From: Bacteroidota bacterium
GTDB lineage: Bacteria > Bacteroidota > Ignavibacteria > Palsa-1295
DNA length: 60,417 bases
Assembly (NCBI GenBank): GCA_021324685.1
Contig: JAJPIQ010000066.1
Coordinates: 1 to 60,417, forward strand
Direction: 5' to 3'
Under the pieces are notes generated by a model. It saw only the letters and a list, made by a program, of their open reading frames with translations. It searched no databases and was not told the origin of the DNA. The position numbers were made by a program, and so were the translations under genes. This document shows positions 36,662-46,000 of this stretch, one piece after another; position 1 is the first letter of the stretch; every line of letters starts with the position of its first letter.

Positions 36662-37612
36662 TTATTTCCCGGAATTTCGCCGCGTGGAGGAAGGACGGGT
36701 GCCACCGGTTTGCGCCGGCGCCGAGCGGGCCGGGGCAGCCCCCGAGCGGGCGGGCGGAGGAGTAGGCGGTGCGCGATATCCGGAACCATAATTATATTTT
36801 CGCGTCTCAGCGGGCATGGTACGCGCAATCGTGCGCATCGGCACTTCCTGGACCTGACGATCGTACGTTGCGGGTGTCCGGGGTTGTGCCTCCGGCGGCG
36901 CGATCGGAGCCGGTGCACTCACGTGCGGTATGGGATTCTCATGTGGTACGGGGTTCTGCTGTGGTACGGGATTTTCGTGCGGTACCGGGTTCCCGGGTGG
37001 GACCGGCGGATTTTCCCGCTGCGATGGCGGAACTTCCCGTCCATTCCCTGCATCTGGAGCACTTTGTCGTTCCCCTGCGCCGGGAGCGCGGCCGGGAACG
37101 ATCGTTCGTCGCATAAAGGTCACCCGGTTCGAATTCTCGTTGAAGGCGCGCGGAACAAGTTCCCCCTCCATGGGGTGCCGGCGCCCAAACCGGTGGCGTT
37201 CCGAAAAACGGCGGTAGTGATCGTAGAGGTGCGCCGGATAGTTCCTGTGGTAATAGCCATCGCGCAGCCAGGGCCGCGAGACATGAAAATCGAGCAGGAC
37301 GATAAACGCCGTATAGAGATCGAGCGCCGGGCAGAGCGCGGGAACGAATGCGCTCGAGACCCAGATCGTCCCCTCCGGATACCAGAACATGCCTTCCCAC
37401 ACATCGTAGTAGATCCCGCAATCGGGAAGATAATAATATCGAATGCGGCTGAGATTATCGTAGGGCGGCGCCCACGGCGGCGGAACATAATTGGTAAACA
37501 CCACCACGGTGTCGCTGAGCGTATCGACAAACGGTTGCTGGGCGCGGGCCGCAAGCGAAGAACAAAGAACGAGCACGGCGAGAGCCGATCCGCGGGCGAG
37601 GTTCGATTTCAT
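36662..37612 (-). CDS. exported protein with proline-rich tandem repeats
   Basis: A 316-residue protein with a signal peptide from ATG 37612 (MKSNLARGSALAVLVLCSS, cut near ARAQ). The N-terminal half (about 30-150) is aromatic-rich, with RYYYLPDCGIYYDVWEGMFW and DFHVSRPWLRDGYYHRNYP, a pattern I associate with uncharacterised envelope proteins of Bacteroidota. The C-terminal half is disordered, with a run of NP-V/I-P-H/Q repeats (about residues 210-235) and a Pro/Ala/Arg-rich end. There is no catalytic motif. It lies 5 bp after the 159-residue gene and so is in one unit with it. Confidence 0.78.
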   Translation of the reverse strand: MKSNLARGSALAVLVLCSSLAARAQQPFVDTLSDTVVVFTNYVPPPWAPPYDNLSRIRYYYLPDCGIYYDVWEGMFWYPEGTIWVSSAFVPALCPALDLYTAFIVLLDFHVSRPWLRDGYYHRNYPAHLYDHYRRFSERHRFGRRHPMEGELVPRAFNENSNRVTFMRRTIVPGRAPGAGERQSAPDAGNGREVPPSQRENPPVPPGNPVPHENPVPQQNPVPHENPIPHVSAPAPIAPPEAQPRTPATYDRQVQEVPMRTIARTMPAETRKYNYGSGYRAPPTPPPARSGAAPARSAPAQTGGTRPSSTRRNSGK

Positions 37613-37617
37613 AACGG

Positions 37618-38097
37618 TTATTCGGCGGTCGTGGAAGACGGATCGGGCGCCAGCCCGGGTAGAAGCCACGCTTCGAGTTCACGATAAAAATCGTGCAGGG
37701 CGTTGGCCTGCGCCCGTTCGGTGACATCGAGCATTCGATGGACCTTCTTTTTCATGCGCAGGATCCGCTTGTCGATCGCGATCTCGAGCAGGTCCTGTTT
37801 CGCGGGCGGAACTTTCTGCGAGGCCCGTGCCAGGCACGTCGTCATCCGCGCGACGGACGTGACTTCGTGCGCGATGGCCTGCATGACTTCGCTCGTCGTC
37901 CCCAGCGCTGCGCCTAAGGTTTGAAGCCGGGGTTCCAGCCAGTTCATAAACCGGCGCCGTTCGCGGGAGCGGGTCCGTCGCTGTGCTACGCTTCGAGAAA
38001 TTCCATAGACCCCGGCCGCAGCTCCGGCCGCCAGAAGGCCGAGGCGAATATTCTTTCCGACCGAAGTTTTTCCGTTATGCTCCAATACCGTTTCCAT
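37618..38097 (-). CDS. small membrane protein of unknown function
   Basis: A 159-residue protein from ATG 38097; an in-frame ATG lies 13 codons upstream. One possible membrane segment (IRLGLLAAGAAAGVYGI, residues 17-33) is followed by a very basic stretch RRTRSRERRRF and then mostly helix. No family is recognised. It precedes the proline-rich exported protein gene in the same direction. Confidence 0.68.
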   Translation of the reverse strand: METVLEHNGKTSVGKNIRLGLLAAGAAAGVYGISRSVAQRRTRSRERRRFMNWLEPRLQTLGAALGTTSEVMQAIAHEVTSVARMTTCLARASQKVPPAKQDLLEIAIDKRILRMKKKVHRMLDVTERAQANALHDFYRELEAWLLPGLAPDPSSTTAE

Positions 38098-38276
38098 GAT
38101 AAGTAGTGTTTGCTCGGGTATCGAAGCAAAGCGCAAACCGCCACGTTATTTAGCCATTCTAAGGCGATTGGGCGCGTGCGCGCCCAGGGACCGGTATTAA
38201 TTTCTTACGACCGGTGGCAATTGTTCTTACAGCGAAAAGCAATGTAAATTTGGGTGGAATGGCCGCCCCGTGCGCT

Positions 38277-39947
38277 TCAGATCTCTTCCGGGACCATCTC
38301 GATCGCGCCGCAGGGGCATTCGGCCGCGCATACGCCACAGCCCTTGCAGTAATCGTAATCGATCGCGAACGGCGCCGAATGTGGGCTTCCGGCGGAGTCC
38401 GAACGCTCGATCGCCGCGGAGTCGGGAAGTTTGATCACGGCGTTATCGGGGCAGACGCCGAAGCAATTATCGCATTCGAAACAGTTCCCGCAGGAGAGGC
38501 AGCGCCGGGCTTCGAAGAGCGCATTCGTTTCGTCCAGGCCGCCGACGACCTCCTCGAACGTACTCCGGCGGCGGACATCCTCCAGCACCGGCTGGACGGT
38601 CTTGCCGGCATCGCTGTAATACCACGTATTTAAACGTTCGAAACTTGCAAGCGCCGGTTTTACCTTGGGAACGTATGGGATGCCGCGCAGGTAGGCATCG
38701 ATATTCCTCGCGGCTTTTTTGCCATGGCCGATGGCGACCGTGAGGGTCCGTTCCGAAGGCACCATATCGCCGCCGGCAAAAATTCCCTTGTGGCCCGTCA
38801 TCATATTCGGGCCGACCTTCACCACGCCGTCTGCGCTATGCTCCACGCCCGGGATCGAATCGAGCACGTGCGTATCGACGTTCTGGCCGAGCGCAAGGAT
38901 GAGCGCATCGCCTTCGATCGTTTCGTATTCGCCGGTCCCGCGTGGGAACCCGTCCGGGCCCAGTGTCATCTTCTCGACGGTGATCGATTCGCCCGTCATG
39001 TGCGTCACCGTTCGCAGCCAGTGGAACTGCACGCCCTCTTCGAGCGCTTCGGAAACTTCGAACTCGTGCGCCGGCATTTTGTCGCGCGTCCGGCGATAGA
39101 CCACGATCGCCTCCTCGCCCAACCGCCGCACCGACCGCGCAACGTCGAGCGCCGTGTTGCCGCCGCCGTACACGATCACGCGCCGGCCGATCCGGGGCAT
39201 CGATTCGCCGGTTTCGAGTTCCCTCAGCACGCCGATCGCGTCCAGGATCTTCCCGGCATCGGGCGCCGGGATATCGACCCGTTTCGCAAGGTGCGCGCCG
39301 ATCGCGACGAACGCCGCATCGAATCCTTCCCGCTCCAGGAGCGCCGGAATGTCCTCGACCGGTTCGTTCAGCCGGATGGTCACGCCCAGCGCGACGATCC
39401 GTGCGATCTCGGCATCGATGATCGTTCGCGGCAGCCGATAGGCCGGAATTCCGAAGCGCATCATGCCGCCGGGTGCCGCGCCGGCTTCCACGACCGTCAC
39501 CTCGTGCCCCAGGAGCGTAAGATGGTACGCCGCCGAAAGGCCGCTCGGCCCCGCACCGACCACGAGAACTTTTTTACCGGATCGTTCCTCGCTCGAGGCG
39601 ATGTTCCACCCGAGCGCGATCGCGCGGTCTCCTAAAAATCGCTCGACCGCATGAATATTCACGGCCGCATCGAGCGAGCCGCGGTTGCAGGACGTTTCGC
39701 AGGGATGGTAGCAGGCACGCCCCATGATCGCCGGGAATGGATTGTCCCGCACGATCGATTCCCACGCCGTCCGATAGTTCCCTTCCTCGGCATGATAGAG
39801 CCAGTCCTGCGTATTCTCTCCCGCCGGACAAGCCTGGTTACAGGGCGGCATGCGATCGACGTACACCGGCCGCTCGGTGCGCCACGAACCGGTATGGTTC
39901 GCCAGGCTGGAACCGACGTCGAGCGTCGTGGCAAACGGTTTGTTCAT
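38277..39947 (-). CDS. GltD-like NAD(P)-dependent oxidoreductase fused to a 2x[4Fe-4S] ferredoxin domain
   Basis: A 556-residue protein. The N-terminal GltD-type Fe-S domain has CNQACPAGENTQDW and MGRACYHPCETSCNRG. An FAD-binding Rossmann motif VLVVGAGPSGLSAAYHL (about 125-145) and an NAD(P)-binding motif VIVYGGGNTALDVARSVRRLG (about 260-280) follow. The C-terminus carries a bacterial ferredoxin pair: CLSCGNCFECDNCFGVCP and YCKGCGVCAAECPCGAIEM. The final domain resembles PorD, the delta subunit of pyruvate:ferredoxin oxidoreductase. It is the last gene of porG-porA-porB and overlaps porB by 4 bp. It likely moves electrons between NAD(P)H and the 2-oxoacid:ferredoxin oxidoreductase. The direction is unknown. 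Confidence 0.9.
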   Translation of the reverse strand: MNKPFATTLDVGSSLANHTGSWRTERPVYVDRMPPCNQACPAGENTQDWLYHAEEGNYRTAWESIVRDNPFPAIMGRACYHPCETSCNRGSLDAAVNIHAVERFLGDRAIALGWNIASSEERSGKKVLVVGAGPSGLSAAYHLTLLGHEVTVVEAGAAPGGMMRFGIPAYRLPRTIIDAEIARIVALGVTIRLNEPVEDIPALLEREGFDAAFVAIGAHLAKRVDIPAPDAGKILDAIGVLRELETGESMPRIGRRVIVYGGGNTALDVARSVRRLGEEAIVVYRRTRDKMPAHEFEVSEALEEGVQFHWLRTVTHMTGESITVEKMTLGPDGFPRGTGEYETIEGDALILALGQNVDTHVLDSIPGVEHSADGVVKVGPNMMTGHKGIFAGGDMVPSERTLTVAIGHGKKAARNIDAYLRGIPYVPKVKPALASFERLNTWYYSDAGKTVQPVLEDVRRRSTFEEVVGGLDETNALFEARRCLSCGNCFECDNCFGVCPDNAVIKLPDSAAIERSDSAGSPHSAPFAIDYDYCKGCGVCAAECPCGAIEMVPEEI

Positions 39948-41035
39948 GCAGCTTCCTTTCGTGCATCGTTCCCGTGATCGTTCCTCAGGAGGTTATACCG
40001 CTGGATGTTCTTGTCTGCGATCGCCTGCAATGCCGCAAGGTGCGCATCGTCCCGCGTGGGCCGGAACAAATGAGCAAACCGCGATTGAATTTTGAGGTAA
40101 TCCTCCACGGGGACCGCGCGCCGGATCGGGCTCGATGCGACGATCTCGCCATGCTCGGCTTCGAAGAGCGGGAAGAGGCCGCTTTCCGTCGCGAGCCGCG
40201 CGACCCGGATCGTTGCGTTGGTAACCGTTCCCCAACCGAGCGGACAGGGGACGAGGATGTGAATGTATCGCGCGCCCCGCACCTGCATCGCGTTCGTTAC
40301 TTTGCGTTCGAGATCGTGGAGATCGGCCACCGAAGCCGTCGCCACATACGGAATGCCGTGGGCCATCGCAATCCTGGGAACGTCTTTTCCCGTACCGAAT
40401 ATATTTCCCGGAGCGGTCCCGACGGCCGGCGTCGTGGCGGTCCGGGCCGTGGGCGGCGTCGCGCTCGAACGCTGAACGCCCGTATTCATGTAACCCTGGT
40501 TGTCGTAGCAAAGATAGAGGACGTCGTCATTGCGTTCGAACATGCCGGAAAGACAGGCGAAGCCGATATCGGTCGTCCCGCCGTCGCCGCCCTGCGCGAC
40601 GACACGGATGTCCGCTTTGCCCAACCGACGCAACGCCGCGGCCACACCGGAGGCGACCGAAGCCGCGTTCCCAAAGAGCGAATGGAGCCACGGGAGCGTC
40701 CAGGAGGTCTCCGGATACGGCGTGGAAAATACTTCCAGGCACCCCGTCGCGTTCACGGCGATGATCTTTCCGTTCGCCGCGCGCATGGCGGCATCGAGCG
40801 CATAGCGCGCGCCCAGTGCTTCCCCGCACCCCTGGCAGGCGCGATGGCCGCTCGTGATCGCATTGCTCCGTTCTTCGGAGGCCTGCACCGTTCGCAGGTC
40901 TTCGTCCAGCAGGCGGTTCCCGACCGTGAGCGTGCCCGTCTGGTAGAATTTTATTTTTTGTCCGGCTTCGACATTCATGGTTTCTTTGGCTTCCACGTTC
41001 ATGGTTTGTCCGGCTTTTATGTGTGGGGCGTCCAT
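39944..41035 (-). CDS. porB: 2-oxoacid:ferredoxin oxidoreductase beta subunit (pyruvate likely)
   Basis: The thiamine-diphosphate-binding subunit, 363 residues. GHRACQGCGEALGARYALDA carries [4Fe-4S] cysteines, with a further Cys in NATGC. The TPP motif is GGDGGTTDIGFACLSG, then FERNDDVLYLCYDNQGYMNTG. The SSATPPTARTATTP stretch is typical of PorB. The reading frame is open for another 790 bases upstream inside porA, but ATG 41035 is the real start, overlapping porA by 19 bp. The first 25 residues contain a short duplicated TMNVEA segment and are probably flexible. Two-oxoacid specificity cannot be decided with certainty. Confidence 0.92.
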   Translation of the reverse strand: MDAPHIKAGQTMNVEAKETMNVEAGQKIKFYQTGTLTVGNRLLDEDLRTVQASEERSNAITSGHRACQGCGEALGARYALDAAMRAANGKIIAVNATGCLEVFSTPYPETSWTLPWLHSLFGNAASVASGVAAALRRLGKADIRVVAQGGDGGTTDIGFACLSGMFERNDDVLYLCYDNQGYMNTGVQRSSATPPTARTATTPAVGTAPGNIFGTGKDVPRIAMAHGIPYVATASVADLHDLERKVTNAMQVRGARYIHILVPCPLGWGTVTNATIRVARLATESGLFPLFEAEHGEIVASSPIRRAVPVEDYLKIQSRFAHLFRPTRDDAHLAALQAIADKNIQRYNLLRNDHGNDARKEAA

Positions 41036-42273
41036 GAAAGCTCCTTCGTTATGGCCTGGTTTACCGCGTCCCAGTGGAGATCGAGAAACGTCGTTTCGGG
41101 AAGTTCCCGGTCGCGGGCGCGTTCGAAGATGGACTCGAGCGAAGCCTGCGGGATCGGCCGTCCGCCAAGGCCCGCGATCACCGAATAGACCGGCGTGGAA
41201 GTGTTTGCCAGCGCGAGCGTAACGTCGGCGGCAAGCGGGCCGCCCATCCCGGCCGTCAGGCTTTTTTCGACGACGATCGCCTGGGAAGCATTTTTCAGCG
41301 CCGCCGCGACCGACGCATACGGAAACGGCCGAAAGGTCGTGAGGATGACCGCGCCGATGGCGTGGCCGTTCCGGCGCAGTTCGTCGATCGCGTCTTCGAT
41401 CGTCCCATTGATCGATCCCATCGCGAGCACGATCGTTTCTGCACCCTCCGTTTTGTACGTCCGCAGGATCCCGCCCGAATTTCGCCCGAACGTGGCATTG
41501 AACTCCGCCGATAGTTCCGGAATCCGTTCGAGCGCGCGGAGCTGCTTCCGGTGCGCCAGGTAGCGGACTTCGGAGAACGATTCCGGCCCGACGAGCGCCC
41601 CCATGGTGATCGGTTCCGCGGGGTCCAGGACCTGCCGCGGCTGGAACTTCGGGAGCCACCGATCGACCGCCTCCGGCGTCGGAAGTTCCACTTCCTCGTA
41701 GGCGTGCGTGAGAATAAACCCGTCCACACAGACCATGACGGGGGTCGAGAGTTCCTCCGCCAGTCGAAACGCCTGAAGGTGCAGATCGATGGCTTCCTGG
41801 TTCGTTTCGGCAAACAGCAGGACCCACCCGGCATCGCGGAGCGCCATCGCGTCCGAATGATCGTTCCAGATATTGATCGGCGCGCCGATCGCGCGGTTCC
41901 CAAGCGTCATCACGATCGGGAGCTGCATCCCGCTCGCGTTATAGACCGCTTCGGCCATATAGAGCAAACCCTGGCTCGAGGTCGCGGTGTATGCGCGTGC
42001 GCCGGCCGCGGAGGCGCCGATCGCGACCGAGAGCGCCGCAAATTCGGACTCGACATTGATAAACTCGCAGTCCATGAGTTCGCCCGTCTTCACCATCGCG
42101 CTCAACTCTTCGACAATATGCGTCTGCGGCGTGATCGGATAGGCGCAGATGACCTGCGGCCGGCAGAGCCCAACGGCCTCCGCGATCGCGCGGGAACCTT
42201 CGATCTGCCGCGCCTTCGGGAGCGTGAGTTCGACGGGCCCCTTCGGGGGCGTGAGTTGGATGGGTGTTTTCAT
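41017..42273 (-). CDS. porA: 2-oxoacid:ferredoxin oxidoreductase alpha subunit (pyruvate likely)
   Basis: A 418-residue alpha subunit supplying the pyrimidine-binding and domain II parts. Motifs are GSRAIAEAVGLCRPQVICAY, YPITPQTHIVEEL, INVESEFAALSVAIGASAAG, ARAYTATSSQGLLYMAEA, and the domain II strand IVLAMGSINGTIEDAIDELR. These are diagnostic of the four-subunit POR type found in many anaerobes and in reverse-TCA or acetate-assimilating bacteria. It overlaps porG by 4 bp and porB by 19 bp, so translation is coupled. The enzyme makes acetyl-CoA, CO2 and reduced ferredoxin from pyruvate, or runs in reverse. Confidence 0.93.
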   Translation of the reverse strand: MKTPIQLTPPKGPVELTLPKARQIEGSRAIAEAVGLCRPQVICAYPITPQTHIVEELSAMVKTGELMDCEFINVESEFAALSVAIGASAAGARAYTATSSQGLLYMAEAVYNASGMQLPIVMTLGNRAIGAPINIWNDHSDAMALRDAGWVLLFAETNQEAIDLHLQAFRLAEELSTPVMVCVDGFILTHAYEEVELPTPEAVDRWLPKFQPRQVLDPAEPITMGALVGPESFSEVRYLAHRKQLRALERIPELSAEFNATFGRNSGGILRTYKTEGAETIVLAMGSINGTIEDAIDELRRNGHAIGAVILTTFRPFPYASVAAALKNASQAIVVEKSLTAGMGGPLAADVTLALANTSTPVYSVIAGLGGRPIPQASLESIFERARDRELPETTFLDLHWDAVNQAITKELSWTPHT

Positions 42274-42875
42274 ACCATGAGCTCCTCTCCCCGAGCGGCG
42301 ATCGGTTCTCCCGCGATCGCATGCTGCACGGCAGCAAAGGCCGCCTGCGCGGCTTCGATATTTTTTTCTGCCAGCGCCTTCGGGAATTTTGTATGAATGG
42401 CCCAGGCCAGCGCCTTCAGCGTAATGATCCCGGTCATCGCGGCAAAGCCGCCCAGCATCGCAATGTTCGGGATCGGGCGGCCGATCTTTTCGCGCGCGAT
42501 CTCGGTGGCCGGGATGGTCCGTACATGGCCGGTGGGAAGTTTTTCCAGGATCGCCGAAAGGCCGAGCGATTCCGGCGTTCGGCTCGAATTAACGAGCACG
42601 AATCCCTCCTTCGACAGGCCGCCGAACAGATCGAAGAGATGGATCAGGGTGGGGTCTTGCACGATGACCCCATCCGGATCCGCGATCGGTTCCCGCGTAC
42701 GGATCGGCGTATTCGAGATGCGGCAAAACGCCGCGACCGGGGCGCCCATCCGTTCCGAACCGAAACTCGGGAAGGCCTGCGCGTGCAAACCTTCCGTGAA
42801 TGCGGTCATGGAGAGGAGTTCTGCCGCCGTGACGACGCCCTGCCCGCCGCGACCGTGAATGCGTACCTGAAACAT
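42270..42875 (-). CDS. porG: 2-oxoacid:ferredoxin oxidoreductase gamma subunit
   Basis: A 201-residue gamma subunit, which binds CoA and completes the POR active site. Motifs are MFQVRIHGRGGQGVVTAAEL at the N-terminus, AQAFPSFGSERMGAPVAAFC, and PNIAMLGGFAAMTGIITL. It is the first gene of the operon. A perfect palindrome tttacgcgtaaa lies 95 bp upstream as a possible operator. Confidence 0.93.
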   Translation of the reverse strand: MFQVRIHGRGGQGVVTAAELLSMTAFTEGLHAQAFPSFGSERMGAPVAAFCRISNTPIRTREPIADPDGVIVQDPTLIHLFDLFGGLSKEGFVLVNSSRTPESLGLSAILEKLPTGHVRTIPATEIAREKIGRPIPNIAMLGGFAAMTGIITLKALAWAIHTKFPKALAEKNIEAAQAAFAAVQHAIAGEPIAARGEELMV

Positions 42876-42969
42876 GCGGCAGGCATTCTCTCACTTTTCC
42901 TGCCATCGGATGGGATTCCAGGCCGGGCCGGAATTTCGCCGGTTTTCGATAACCCGCGCGGAAAAAATA

Positions 42970-42981
42970 TTTACGCGTAAA
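42970..42981. promoter_or_regulatory. palindrome upstream of the por operon
   Basis: A perfect 12-bp palindrome tttacgcgtaaa, with the half-word gcgtaaa repeated 13 bp further on (42988-42994). It is about 95 bp upstream of porG. It could be an operator, but there is no known regulator match. Confidence 0.3.
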
Positions 42982-43029
42982 CTTTTGGCGTAAAGTATTT
43001 GAAGGACCAGAAAAAATTTTTCCGCATAA

Positions 43030-43056
43030 AAAAACCGGCCTGTAAGGCCGGTTTTT
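43030..43056. terminator. intrinsic terminator after the 1409-residue gene
   Basis: The arms aaaaaaccggcct-like and aggccggtttttt-like pair over about 12 bp around a 3-nt loop, with T runs on both sides. It lies 36 bp past the stop of the minus-strand gene and could act in both directions. Confidence 0.8.
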
Positions 43057-43092
43057 CTTTTGACTCGTTTTTTTACTCGTTCTCGAGATTCT

Positions 43093-46000
43093 TTACTCTT
43101 TCTCGATCACGAACTTACGGATGACCGTATAGCCGCCGACGTTCATGCGGACGAAGTAGACCCCCTCCGGAATATTGTCCGTCGCGACCTGCAGCGTATG
43201 ATCGCCCTTCTCGAGCGGTCCGTTCCAGATCTGCGCGACCGGCCGGCCGAGCATATCGAGCACTTCGGACGTCACCGGCGCATCGATGTTCGTCGTGAAG
43301 TGCAGCGTCGCGGCACTGCCGTCCTTATGCGCCGGATTGGGAACGACCTGAATGGCGGTGATCGGCCGCAGGTTGCCCTGCATCGCTCTCGCAATCAGGT
43401 TGTCCGGACAGAGGTTCGTATCGACGCAAATCGGCGCAGCGTTACTATCGCCGCCGGCCGCGAAGGCACTCATGACGCACGCCTCGAACGCCGAATCGTT
43501 GAAGTGCGGGTCCGTTACGTGCGCGGTATCCGAAACAATATTGGAGATCGCCGCGAGTTCCTTAAGGCGGATCAGCGGAGTTCCCGAAGGCGTCCCGTTC
43601 CCGGTATATTTCAACGTCACATGCAGCCCATCGCTCTCCGGCGTCAGCGACGTCAGGCTCCAACCCGAGCCGAAGTTATAGCCGCTCGGGTTCCATAACA
43701 GATCGCCATGATAGTGAATGACAAAAGTGATCTGATTGAGGCCCAGGCCGGCCGGGATCGAATCGTACAGCGTAACATCGAACTCCTTGAGATCGGAGTC
43801 GTTCGGCGAAAGGCAGGCCGTCGATGGGGTTGTTACGCCGATCCGGGCCGAATACTTCGACCCGGTGACCATCCCTTTGATCGTGATCACGGTATCGCCC
43901 GCCGTACCATTGATCGTGTAAGAGATCGTGAGCGTCGTGGAATTGTTCCCCGATGTATTCGGATCGAACACCACGGTATCGTTGAACGGCATCGGACCTC
44001 CCGAAGACGTCGTGAGGCTGAACTGCGGCGAGCCCGAAAGCGAAACGCCGGTGATCGTTCCGGCTCCGCCGCCCGCTTGGGCGGTAAACGCAACATTTCC
44101 ATTGGTGCAATTGGGTGTCGCAATGATGGAACCCGGCATCGCGAGCGTGAACGTGCCGATCGTCTGCACGCACGACTTCACCGGAATATCATACGGCACG
44201 ACGATCGTGTTGCCGCCGGTATCCGTGAGCGTGATCGTTCCCGTGAGATCGCCGGAGCCTTTCGTCGGCGCGAAGTGGACGCCGAAGCTCTGGTTCGCGC
44301 CTCCGGCGATCGTGACCGGAAGCGAAGGCGATGTCACGCTCACGTCCGGCCCGCTCACCGATGCGCTCTTGATCACGTACGTGTAGCACGTGCTCGTATT
44401 CGTCACGGTGAACTGCTCGTCCAACGTCGCCGTGTCGCAGAGCGTGTCGGAGGCAAGTTGCGTAACGGTATAGCTGAGCGATGGCGGATTGACATTCGCC
44501 GTGAGCGTAATGACCGCCGGTTGCTGATCGCCGGCCGGATCGGTAAAGATAATCGTGACCGCATCGGTCACCGCGCCGGTATCCGTGCTCGGCTGTTTGC
44601 AGATCGTGACCGGAATACTGTCTCCCGCCGCGATAGCCGTGCCGACGGCCGGGCTCACGACTTTGAACGCCGCGCCATTCGTCGGACCGACGATCTGCGC
44701 GACCGAGCCCTGCGTGTGGCATGCACTATTTTTCAGCATGATCGTCTGGCACGTCGAATCGCAGTAGCGGAGCGTCCCAAAATCGATCCCGGTCGAGTCC
44801 GGTGCAATCGCGATCGCAATCGTGCTCGTCCCTTTCAGCGTGATCTGCTGCGAGGTGGACTCGGCGGAACTCCAGACCAGGGTCAGAATGCCGGTGTAAA
44901 TGCTATCTCCCGAGCAGGTCGTATCGGGAATGAATCGAATCGTGATCGTTGCATTCGCGTCGATCCCAAGGGAATTCTTCGGACCCAGGCTCGTGCCGAT
45001 GACCTCGAAGTGCTTATTCGAAAGCGTTATCGATTTCAACGTGTCGAGAATACACTTGCCGGTGATCTTGATCGTCCGTGTCTGGGACGTATCGCAGCAA
45101 CTGACATTCCCGAAGTTAAGCGTTGCCGGGCTGTACGCCGGCTGGATCACGCTGGTGTTGCCGATATCGACGATCAACTGCACGGTCGTGTCGCCCGAGA
45201 ACGTCTGGTCGCAATCGCCGCCAGTCGTTCCGAACGTATAAGGGAACGTTAAATTTTCGGTGCAATTGTCGCACGTGACCGTGACCGGAATTTTGAGCAG
45301 CGCCTGCGGCGGGAACACGATCGGGAAATGAAGCGGCGGAATGGAGCCGGCGCTATCGATATGCATCGTGTTACAGGTCCCGGCACTGATCAATTGCGGC
45401 TGCTGTAAGGTCAACGTATCGCACGTCAGGTTCTGGAAAAACGCATATTGGACCGATGACTTTAAGGAACAGCAGTCCGGGCCCGTCACTTTGAACCCAA
45501 AGGCCCGCGGCGTCTGGTCCGTCGTCGTGGCTGCTTCCACTACAATGTCCGGCGTCGTCCCGGTGGTATACGGAGGAACGCAGGTTTCCCAATTCAAAGA
45601 AACTCTTGCCTGGTGAAACACTCCCTGCGTTTTTCGAATCCCTGCGATATAGGTAACCGGAAAGTTCCAACAATCTCCCGGTTGAAGGATAATGGGATTT
45701 TGAGGACTTATTTCATTACATCCGATCATCTCTAAGAAGCACTGGTCTTGTGAAGTCTCATCGGTGCTGCAAGAGACAATTTGAATGCAGGTGCAGCTCG
45801 TGTTGCAGATTTGGAACGACGTATCCACTTCTCCGCACGCCGCCGAAGTAATCACGATCCGTCCCGGCACCAGCGGTTGAATATGCGGCGAAACGCCATT
45901 GCCCACAACGAAAATGGACGTATCGACGGGCTGACCGTTATCGACCAGGTGGAAATGAATAAAGCCGGAATCGGTATTGATACTCGTCGGCTGGAATTGG

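Noticed and set aside
36647-37687. A 346-residue plus-strand frame over the proline-rich protein
   Set aside because: It is highly Arg-rich, has no motif and mirrors a real minus-strand gene with a signal peptide.
41036-41827. A long N-terminal extension of porB
   Set aside because: It lies wholly within porA in another frame and has no protein similarity; PorB homology starts after 41035.
43708-45252. A 514-residue plus-strand open frame antisense to the 1409-residue gene
   Set aside because: Its composition (Arg/Asp-rich) is what a high-GC shadow frame gives; the minus strand has clear domains.
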